DNA of 64,000 bases from Bacteroidales bacterium. GTDB taxonomy: Bacteria > Bacteroidota > Bacteroidia > Bacteroidales > VadinHA17. Of this stretch, positions 57,371 to 64,000 are shown one piece after another (position 1 is the first letter of the stretch; each line of letters starts with the position of its first letter). Under the pieces are notes generated by a model that saw only the letters and a program-made list of their open reading frames with translations, was not told where the DNA came from and searched no databases. The stretch covers positions 124,001-188,000 of the forward strand of contig JAJFVL010000029.1 of NCBI GenBank assembly GCA_021371855.1, read 5' to 3'. Both the position numbers and the translations under genes were made by a program.

Positions 57371-57388
57371 TAATATAAGATAAATTCT

Positions 57389-58381
57389 ATGGCCATTTTA
57401 TCATTCCAGAAGCCTGATAAAGTAATAATGCTGGAAGCGGACGACAAACACGGAAAGTTCGAATTCCGTCCGCTTGAACCTGGCTATGGTATTACTGTCG
57501 GCAATGCACTGAGAAGAATTCTTCTCTCTTCCCTAGAAGGTTTTGCAATAACATCGGTTAAAATTGAAGGTGTAGACCATGAATTCTCTACTATAACCGG
57601 TGTAATGGAAGACGTTACCGAAATAATACTGAACTTGAAACAGGTTCGTTTTAAGAGAATAGTTGACGATGTTGACCATGAAAAAGTCACATTAAAAGCT
57701 AGTGGTCAGGATGTATTTAAAGCGGGAGACCTTAATAATGCTCTGAGTAATTTTGAGGTATTGAATCCCGAGTTGGTTATCTTCAGGATGGAACCGGATG
57801 TTAAACTGCAGGTTGAATTAGCTATCAGTAAAGGTAGAGGTTATATCCCTGCAGAAGAAAATGAACCGGTTGACGCTGAGTTCGGCCTTATTGCGATAGA
57901 TTCAATTTTTACTCCTATCAGAAATGTGAAATATACGGTTGAAAATTATCGTGTCGAACAAAAAACTGACTACGAAAAGCTTCTTTTAGAGATCGAAACT
58001 GATGGATCAATCCAGCCAAAAGATGCTCTTAAGGAAGCTGCTAAGATTCTCATATATCACTTTATGCTCTTTTCCGATGAGAAGATAACTCTCGATTCGG
58101 ACGACAAAATGGCAAATGAGGAGTTTGATGAGGAAGTGTTGCACATGAGACAGCTGCTAAAAACAAAACTGGTCGACCTCGACCTTTCTGTCAGGGCTCT
58201 TAACTGTCTTAAAGCTGCAGAAGTTGAAACGCTTGGTGACCTGGTCAAGTTTAATAAGAATGACCTTCTTAAATTCAGAAACTTTGGCAAGAAATCGCTT
58301 ACCGAGCTTGATGAGTTGCTCGAATCCATGAGCCTTTCATTTGGTATGGATGTGAGCAAATATAAATTAGAGAAAGATTAA
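57389..58381 (+). CDS. rpoA: RNA polymerase alpha subunit
   Basis: A 330-residue subunit. The N-terminal dimerisation domain has [20 protein letters not shown] and [20 protein letters not shown]; a linker near residue 240 leads to the C-terminal helix-hairpin-helix domain ([36 protein letters not shown]), which contacts UP-elements and activators. Length is normal. It lies 18 bp after rpsD. Confidence 0.98.
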   Translation: MAILSFQKPDKVIMLEADDKHGKFEFRPLEPGYGITVGNALRRILLSSLEGFAITSVKIEGVDHEFSTITGVMEDVTEIILNLKQVRFKRIVDDVDHEKVTLKASGQDVFKAGDLNNALSNFEVLNPELVIFRMEPDVKLQVELAISKGRGYIPAEENEPVDAEFGLIAIDSIFTPIRNVKYTVENYRVEQKTDYEKLLLEIETDGSIQPKDALKEAAKILIYHFMLFSDEKITLDSDDKMANEEFDEEVLHMRQLLKTKLVDLDLSVRALNCLKAAEVETLGDLVKFNKNDLLKFRNFGKKSLTELDELLESMSLSFGMDVSKYKLEKD

Positions 58382-58409
58382 TTTGAAAACTGGTTAAGAA
58401 AATAGAGAA

Positions 58410-58940
58410 ATGCGACATAACAGAGTTATTAACCATTTAGGAAGAACAAGTTCACACAGGAATGCGATGATTGCCAATATGGCTACATCACTTATCCTCC
58501 ATAAAAGGATTACCACAACTATGGCCAAGGCTAAAGCGCTTCGTACCTTTGTTGAACCCCTTATTACTAAATCGAAAGAAGATTCAACTCACTCAAGAAG
58601 AGTTGTGTTCAGTTATCTGAAAGATAAAGATGCAGTAGCTGAATTATTCAGAGATATATCTCCAAAAATCGCGGAACGCCCGGGTGGATATACAAGAATA
58701 CTGAAAATTGGCAACAGGATTGGTGATAATGCAGATATGTGCATTCTGGAACTTGTCGATTACAATGAAGCAATGCTTGGCGGAGAAGCTGTAAAAACTA
58801 AAGCTACAAGAAGAAGAAGATCTTCAAAAAAGAAAGAAGAAGCTGTAGTTGCTGAAAATGCAGTGAACGATGTTACTGCACAAGTTGGAGAACCTGAAGC
58901 AAAAACAGATGAACCTGAAGGAGAATCAGCTAAAGAATAA
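58410..58940 (+). CDS. rplQ: 50S ribosomal protein L17 with C-terminal extension
   Basis: A 176-residue protein. The first 115 residues are standard L17 ([39 protein letters not shown] segment). About 50 extra residues follow: a basic patch ([15 protein letters not shown]) and an acidic Ala/Glu-rich tail. Such tails are common in Bacteroidota L17 and probably disordered. It is the last gene of the block and is followed by a strong terminator. Confidence 0.96.
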   Translation: MRHNRVINHLGRTSSHRNAMIANMATSLILHKRITTTMAKAKALRTFVEPLITKSKEDSTHSRRVVFSYLKDKDAVAELFRDISPKIAERPGGYTRILKIGNRIGDNADMCILELVDYNEAMLGGEAVKTKATRRRRSSKKKEEAVVAENAVNDVTAQVGEPEAKTDEPEGESAKE

Positions 58941-58971
58941 CTAAAATAAGCAAATAAAATATTTTGAAAGG

Positions 58972-59008
58972 AAAGGGATATGTTATTAAGAACATTATCC
59001 CTTTTTTT
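58972..59008 (+). terminator. intrinsic terminator of the ribosomal operon
   Basis: AAAGGGATATGTT (58972-58984) pairs with AACATTATCCCTTT (58991-59004) with one bulged T and a 6-base loop, ending in a run of seven T (59002-59008). A textbook Rho-independent terminator for the superoperon. Confidence 0.88.
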
Positions 59009-59010
59009 CG

Positions 59011-59018
59011 TATATTGC
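59011..59018 (+). promoter_or_regulatory. probable -7 box of eno
   Basis: TATATTGC, close to TAnnTTTG, lies 31 bases upstream of the eno ATG and immediately after the T run of the preceding terminator. The -33 position would fall inside the terminator stem; no clear TTTG is visible there. Confidence 0.4.
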
Positions 59019-59042
59019 ACCATTGTCTAATACTAAAAATAA

Positions 59043-60326
<1,284 letters not shown>

Positions 60327-60450
60327 TTTCACCTCCTTGAAGAGAGGTAAATTATGAAGCTGAGCCTGATTTATTGTCGCTTTCCGGCGTTATTAACAGA
60401 TGTTGACAACTTTTGTTAATATCAGGTTTGCAACATTGATCCATAATACA
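60327..60450. other. eno downstream spacer with small inverted repeats
   Basis: ACCTC/GAGGT (60331-60335, 60344-60348) just after the eno stop and ATTAACA/TGTTAAT (60392-60398, 60414-60420) are small inverted repeats. A weaker promoter-like pair, TTG (60403-60405) and CAGGTTTG (60423-60430), is also present. No coding frame is credible here. Confidence 0.4.
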
Positions 60451-60480
60451 TTGTTTATTGATATTCTTGATATAAATTTG
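60451..60480 (+). promoter_or_regulatory. promoter of the structured RNA candidate
   Basis: TTG (60451-60453), 19 bp, TAAATTTG (60473-60480): an exact TAnnTTTG box at the usual Bacteroidota spacing. Transcription would start near 60487, at the left edge of the structured stretch, and no open frame of note follows. Confidence 0.65.
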
Positions 60481-60486
60481 ATATAT

Positions 60487-60975
60487 CAGGTGAGCGATAA
60501 AAGACTGCTCAAACGATGTGGAAACAGAAAATGTTACTTAAATGAAACAGTATCTGTTTCAGTCAGACCTCAGGGTCTGCACATCATGAGAGCCGAAGCC
60601 TGAACTAAACGGACTTCGCGTCCACGATGTTCAGTAAGTCAACGAAAACCGGAAACGTTCTTTCAGCGATTGAGTCACAGGGCTACAGAAAATGAAAGGC
60701 TTCGGCCTCTGGTTCTCTGACTGTTACCATATCCTTCGGGAATGTGTGACAGAGCCTGAAAGACACTTCGTCCCGGAATCCCGACTTGTCGGGAGAAAGG
60801 ACAGCCTGAAGGTTCTGCTGTAAAAGGCAAAACCAGAAAGCCAGGGGTTGCAGAGCCGGATCTCGTATCTGACAAAGCAGCCGGTCGCAATAACAGTAAT
60901 CTGACATCGTTAATAACCTCGGTTGTAAACGGTGAATGGGAACTAGTCCTAGTGAGTAGTTCCCATTATTGTTTT
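60487..60975 (+). ncRNA. candidate structured noncoding RNA of about 490 nt, family not recognised
   Basis: A non-coding stretch with a promoter in front, an intrinsic terminator at the end and many local helices: TGAGC/GCTCA (60491-60511); TGAAACAG-tat-CTGTTTCA (60543-60561); CAGACC-TCAG-GGTCTG (60564-60579); CTGAAC/GTTCAG (60600-60634) enclosing GGAC/GTCC; AGGC-TTCG-GCCT (60697-60708); a 13-pair stem at 60721-60752 capped by C-TTCG-G with two single-base bulges; TCCCGAC-tt-GTCGGGA (60779-60794); ACAGC/GCTGT (60801-60821). Two loops are stable cUUCGg tetraloops. Base composition rises (30 of 60 are G/C in 60721-60780). I find no RNase P, tmRNA, SRP, 6S or intron signature. It could alternatively be a long leader of ubiD. 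Confidence 0.62.
60935..60975 (+). terminator. intrinsic terminator of the structured RNA candidate
   Basis: AATGGGAACTA (60935-60945) pairs perfectly with TAGTTCCCATT (60957-60967) around an 11-base loop and is followed by ATTGTTTTATA. Its strength argues that the upstream RNA is a separate transcript rather than a ubiD leader. Confidence 0.78.
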
Positions 60976-61053
60976 ATACAGGTGATATTATAATTCTATT
61001 TAGCCATAATCCCCGTTTTCTCCCGATTTCTTACGTTTTAATTGTCTTTATAA

Positions 61054-61061
61054 TATCTTTG
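61054..61061 (+). promoter_or_regulatory. -7 box of the ubiD-family gene
   Basis: TATCTTTG, a full TAnnTTTG match, 21 bases before the ATG at 61083. The -33 element is weak. It gives the downstream gene its own promoter after the RNA terminator. Confidence 0.5.
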
Positions 61062-61082
61062 AGTCAGACTTTAATATCTGCC

Positions 61083-62978
61083 ATGGCTTATTCAGGACTA
61101 ACCGGTTTCATTCACTCATTGGAGAAAAACAATCAACTGGTGAGGATAAAAACATTTATTGATCCCGTACTTGAAATAACCGACATAACTGATCGTGTTA
61201 CCAAAAACGGAGGTAAGGCCTTATTGTTTGAGAATACAGGCACCGGCTTTCCTGTTCTGATAAATGCTTTCGGATCAGATGAAAGGATGGCTATGGCTAT
61301 AGGTAGAAGAGATCTTGGTGAGGTTGGAGGTGAACTTGAGCATATACTAAAGAATGTTACCGAAAATAAGGAAACCTGTTTTGAGAAATTACTGACTTTG
61401 CCAATTATTTTAAGACTTGCAGGATTCCTCCCCTCCAGGCTAAAGAAAAAGGGTAAATGCCAGCAGGTCATTCATATGACACCTGATCTTGGAATTTTTC
61501 CTGTACTTAAATGCTGGCCATACGACGGAGGCCGTTTTATAACTTTACCAATGGTGCATACTGTGCATCCGGAGACAGGGAAAACAAATGTTGGCATGTA
61601 CAGGATGCAGATACTTGATAAAAAAACAACTGCAATTCATTGGCAGCGGCATAAAACAGGAGCCGTCCATTTTGAAGCATGGAAAAAGACTGACAAAAAA
61701 ATGCCCGTTTCTGTTGCTCTGGGAGGTGACCCTGTATATGCATATTCTGCAACAGCTCCGTTGCCTGAGGGCATCAATGAATATATACTTGCAGGATTCC
61801 TGAGAAAGAAAAAAGTCAGCCTGGTCCGTTGCCTTACAAATGAACTCTATGTACCGGATGATGCCGATATTATAATTGAGGGTTACGTAGATCCGGCTGA
61901 AGAACCGGCGTGGGAAGGCCCGTTTGGTGACCATACTGGATTCTATTCTTTGGCTGACTGGTATCCAAAATTTCATGTTACCTGCATAACCCATTCAAAA
62001 AATGCGGTATATCCTGCCACAATAGTCGGCGTACCTCCACAGGAAGATGCTTGGCTTGCAAAAGCTACGGAAAAAATATTTCTGGCTCCTGTTAAAATGA
62101 CAATTCAACCAGAAATCGAAGACCTTCATATGCCTGAAGCCGGTGTGGCTCATAACCTTGTAATCGTTAAAATTAAAAAATCATATCCGGGCCAGGGAAT
62201 GAAAGTAATAAACGCATTATTCGGAGCAGGACAAATGATGTTTACCAAGTACCTGGTTGTTGTCAGCGGGGAGGTAAACATAAGGAATTATTATGAACTG
62301 CTGGTAAATGTCTTCGCAAATGTTGACTTTGCTAAGGATCTGGTATTCAGTAATGGCCCCCTTGATGTTCTTGACCACTCATCTGACGTATCTTCATTCG
62401 GGGGGAAAGCCGGCGTTGATGCTACAATAAAGAATGTTGAAGAGTTGGCAGGCAGGGCCAATGTCCGGCCGGATTGTAAACAGGATATTCCTGATGATTT
62501 TTTTGACAGGGAAATAATTAAAGATATTAATCTCAGTCTTTTTAATGATGGTATTCCCATTCTGATTATTACAGTTAATTCCAGTGAGGATGCTGATGCT
62601 ATTGACAAGGTAAAGGATATGTTGAAGAATAAAGATCAGACAGGGATTTTCAGGTTGATCCTGATCGTTGATCATACAATTGATCCTCATGACTTGTTTA
62701 ATGTAGTCTGGCAGGTACTTGGCAACTCTGATCCACAGCGCGATCATGAGTTTATATCCCGGTCATCAGTTTTTATTGACGGAACAATTAAGGTTTACAG
62801 AAAAGGAGGCTTTCCCAGAAGATGGCCGAATGTTGTTTGTTCAGGTAGTGAAACGATTACTTCAGTTGATAAAAAATGGGATTTACTCGGGTTGGGGCCC
62901 TTAATCCATTCTCCTTCAATAAAGTACTTGGAATTATGCCGAAAAGGGACAGATGAAATCATCGTAGAAAAGCCATGA
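61083..62978 (+). CDS. UbiD-family decarboxylase
   Basis: A 631-residue prenylated-FMN-dependent decarboxylase of the UbiD type, in this phylum usually acting late in quinone (menaquinone) synthesis. The start is the ATG at 61083 (MAYSGLTGFIHSLEKNNQLV); a longer open frame running back into the RNA terminator is not credible. Typical segments are KTNVGMYRMQILDKKTTAIH, GGDPVYAYSATAPLPEGINE, the active-site loop EGPFGDHTGFYSLADWYPKF and GVPPQEDAWLAKATEKIFL. No partner ubiX (prenyltransferase making the cofactor) is in the window. The exact substrate is unproven. Confidence 0.85.
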   Translation: MAYSGLTGFIHSLEKNNQLVRIKTFIDPVLEITDITDRVTKNGGKALLFENTGTGFPVLINAFGSDERMAMAIGRRDLGEVGGELEHILKNVTENKETCFEKLLTLPIILRLAGFLPSRLKKKGKCQQVIHMTPDLGIFPVLKCWPYDGGRFITLPMVHTVHPETGKTNVGMYRMQILDKKTTAIHWQRHKTGAVHFEAWKKTDKKMPVSVALGGDPVYAYSATAPLPEGINEYILAGFLRKKKVSLVRCLTNELYVPDDADIIIEGYVDPAEEPAWEGPFGDHTGFYSLADWYPKFHVTCITHSKNAVYPATIVGVPPQEDAWLAKATEKIFLAPVKMTIQPEIEDLHMPEAGVAHNLVIVKIKKSYPGQGMKVINALFGAGQMMFTKYLVVVSGEVNIRNYYELLVNVFANVDFAKDLVFSNGPLDVLDHSSDVSSFGGKAGVDATIKNVEELAGRANVRPDCKQDIPDDFFDREIIKDINLSLFNDGIPILIITVNSSEDADAIDKVKDMLKNKDQTGIFRLILIVDHTIDPHDLFNVVWQVLGNSDPQRDHEFISRSSVFIDGTIKVYRKGGFPRRWPNVVCSGSETITSVDKKWDLLGLGPLIHSPSIKYLELCRKGTDEIIVEKP

Positions 62979-62999
62979 AGGTAATTTTTAATTCAGTAA

Positions 63000-63029
63000 T
63001 TTGATATACGGATTAATAGTCTATTTTTG
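63000..63029 (+). promoter_or_regulatory. promoter of the SpoIIE-like phosphatase gene
   Basis: TTTG (63000-63003), 18 bp, TATTTTTG (63022-63029): a strong Bacteroidota promoter. The expected transcription start is only a few bases before the ATG at 63039, so the mRNA would have almost no leader. Confidence 0.65.
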
Positions 63030-63038
63030 CACTATCTG

Positions 63039-64000
63039 ATGGGACTGTCTGTATTAATATATCTTTATGATTTTGCCACTGAAGGATTTCTGGCTCATGG
63101 TCGGCTGCTGAGTCAAAGTTTATTCAATTCATCTGCAGCTACTCCTTACCATTTTATTTTGTATGGGGCTCTGGCAATTGCTTTTGTCTATTTTATTGCT
63201 ATGTCGCAGACCAGGAATCTGATAAAAACCCGGAAGCTCTTAAAGGAGAAGGAACAGGCACTTGTTCTGATAGCAAAACAAAAGTATGAGCTGGAATTCA
63301 GAGAAAAGAACATGACTGACAGTTTGGTATATGCTCAGAGGATACAGGAAGCGCTTTTACCATCTGAAGCATATTTCAGGAGACATTTTAAAGATTCATT
63401 CATCTTTCTAAAGCCTAAAGATATTGTCAGTGGTGATTTTTATTGGATAGGTGAAAAAAAAGGTAAAGTTTTCATTGTAGCGGCTGATTGTACCGGCCAC
63501 GGTGTTCCAGGTGCTCTCATGTCGATGATCGGTTTGGAGATTATTGAAAAAGCAATTAATGAAGACAATTTTGAAGATCCTTCACAGATACTGGCAGTCC
63601 TGAATAAAGGATTGGAAAAAACATTCGACCGGGAGAAGAATATTGGAACTATCATCAGGGATGGAATGGATTTAGGCCTCTGCGTGATAGATCAGGATAA
63701 AAAAAAGATTAAATATGCCGGAGCTTTTTTCCCGCTTTATATGATCCGTAATAATAATCTGGTTGAAGTAAAAGGTGATAAGCTCATTATTGGAATGAAT
63801 CCGCGAAATGTACCCTATGTTGATCACGACATCGATCTGATGGAAGATGATATATTTTATATGTTCTCTGACGGATATGCTGATCAGTTTGGCGGATCGG
63901 AAAACAAAAAGTTCATGTACCGCCGGTTCAGGTACCTGCTGTTGACCATTCACCGGTTCCAGGCTGAAGACCAGAAATCGATACTTGAAGATAACATCAG
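63039..64000 (+). CDS. SpoIIE/PP2C-like serine phosphatase, membrane-anchored (3' cut by window)
   Basis: An open frame of 320 codons running off the window end. A short N-terminal region, one membrane helix (FILYGALAIAFVYFIAMSQ) and a coiled coil (about residues 60-95) lead to a PP2C/SpoIIE domain: SLVYAQRIQEALLPSEAYF, the metal motif KPKDIVSGDFYWIGE, VAADCTGHGVPGALMSMIG and YMFSDGYADQFGG. Such phosphatases act in partner-switching with anti-sigma antagonists or after sensor domains. No sensor is visible in what can be seen. If the predicted start is right, translation is nearly leaderless; the next in-frame ATG is at 63201, past the membrane segment. Confidence 0.85.
   Translation, partial: MGLSVLIYLYDFATEGFLAHGRLLSQSLFNSSAATPYHFILYGALAIAFVYFIAMSQTRNLIKTRKLLKEKEQALVLIAKQKYELEFREKNMTDSLVYAQRIQEALLPSEAYFRRHFKDSFIFLKPKDIVSGDFYWIGEKKGKVFIVAADCTGHGVPGALMSMIGLEIIEKAINEDNFEDPSQILAVLNKGLEKTFDREKNIGTIIRDGMDLGLCVIDQDKKKIKYAGAFFPLYMIRNNNLVEVKGDKLIIGMNPRNVPYVDHDIDLMEDDIFYMFSDGYADQFGGSENKKFMYRRFRYLLLTIHRFQAEDQKSILEDNI

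Noticed and set aside
60331..60348. Terminator directly after eno
   Set aside because: The 5-bp ACCTC/GAGGT stem is weak and no T run follows.
60487..60975. RNase P RNA, tmRNA, 6S RNA, SRP RNA or group I/II intron
   Set aside because: I looked for the RNase P GAGGAAAGTCC and ACAGAAA..CGG cores, the tmRNA tRNA-like ends, and an intron domain V or P7 core, on both strands, and found none.
60969..61082. N-terminal extension of the UbiD-family protein reading back to 60969
   Set aside because: It starts inside the RNA terminator, lacks family similarity, and the ATG at 61083 gives the normal N-terminus behind a -7 box.

Overview
The window comes from a member of the Bacteroidota, most likely a Bacteroidales-type lineage. 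It has SusC/SusD and FecR/ECF-sigma genes, CHU_C-type surface sorting, Bacteroidota promoter boxes (TTG/TTTG, about 19 bp, TAnnTTTG), few Shine-Dalgarno sequences, and the gene order secY-map-infA-rpmJ-rpsM-rpsK-rpsD-rpoA-rplQ. I cannot name a genus. No tRNA, rRNA or CRISPR array was seen. Both ends cut genes: a TonB-dependent receptor on the left and a SpoIIE-like phosphatase on the right.

Layout. 1-2.2 kb: the end of a TonB-dependent receptor, a PnuC-family transporter and thiamine pyrophosphokinase, an arrangement known for thiamine salvage. 2.4-9.7 kb (minus): an RND efflux module, TetR-TolC-MFP-RND-PII-like, followed by a small beta-barrel protein. 9.8-18.7 kb: a seven-helix membrane LuxR regulator, an integral membrane protein, an OmpA-family protein, a DUF4412-like protein, a UvrD/PcrA helicase, a CHU_C surface protein and a small lipoprotein. 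19.2-25.8 kb (plus): a second RND module with the same gene order, again ending in a small PII-like gene. 25.9-37.1 kb: a decayed transposase fragment, then a polysaccharide utilisation locus (ECF sigma, FecR anti-sigma, SusC with STN domain, SusD, GH106 rhamnosidase). 37.2-38.6 kb: a dead IS4-family element with recognisable ends. 38.6-40.8 kb: an EF-G paralogue whose GTPase motifs are degenerate. 41.1-58.9 kb: the str-S10-spc-alpha ribosomal superoperon from rpsL to rplQ, including true fusA, secY, map, infA and rpoA. 59.0-64 kb: enolase, a gene-free stretch that looks like a roughly 490-nt structured RNA gene, a UbiD-family decarboxylase and a partial PP2C/SpoIIE phosphatase.

How genes work together. 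Each RND module encodes a complete tripartite pump, a local TetR repressor and a small PII-like protein that may sense a ligand or tune the pump. The ECF/FecR pair with the STN-bearing SusC forms a trans-envelope signalling circuit expected to induce uptake and cleavage of a rhamnose-containing glycan. The ribosomal block supplies the translation core, with the EF-G paralogue encoded divergently beside it.

Most worth checking: the structured RNA candidate downstream of eno (promoter, multiple hairpins including two cUUCGg tetraloops, intrinsic terminator, no recognised family); the repeated pairing of RND pumps with PII-like genes; and the EF-G paralogue lacking the catalytic histidine. All calls rest on reading the sequence; no database search was run.
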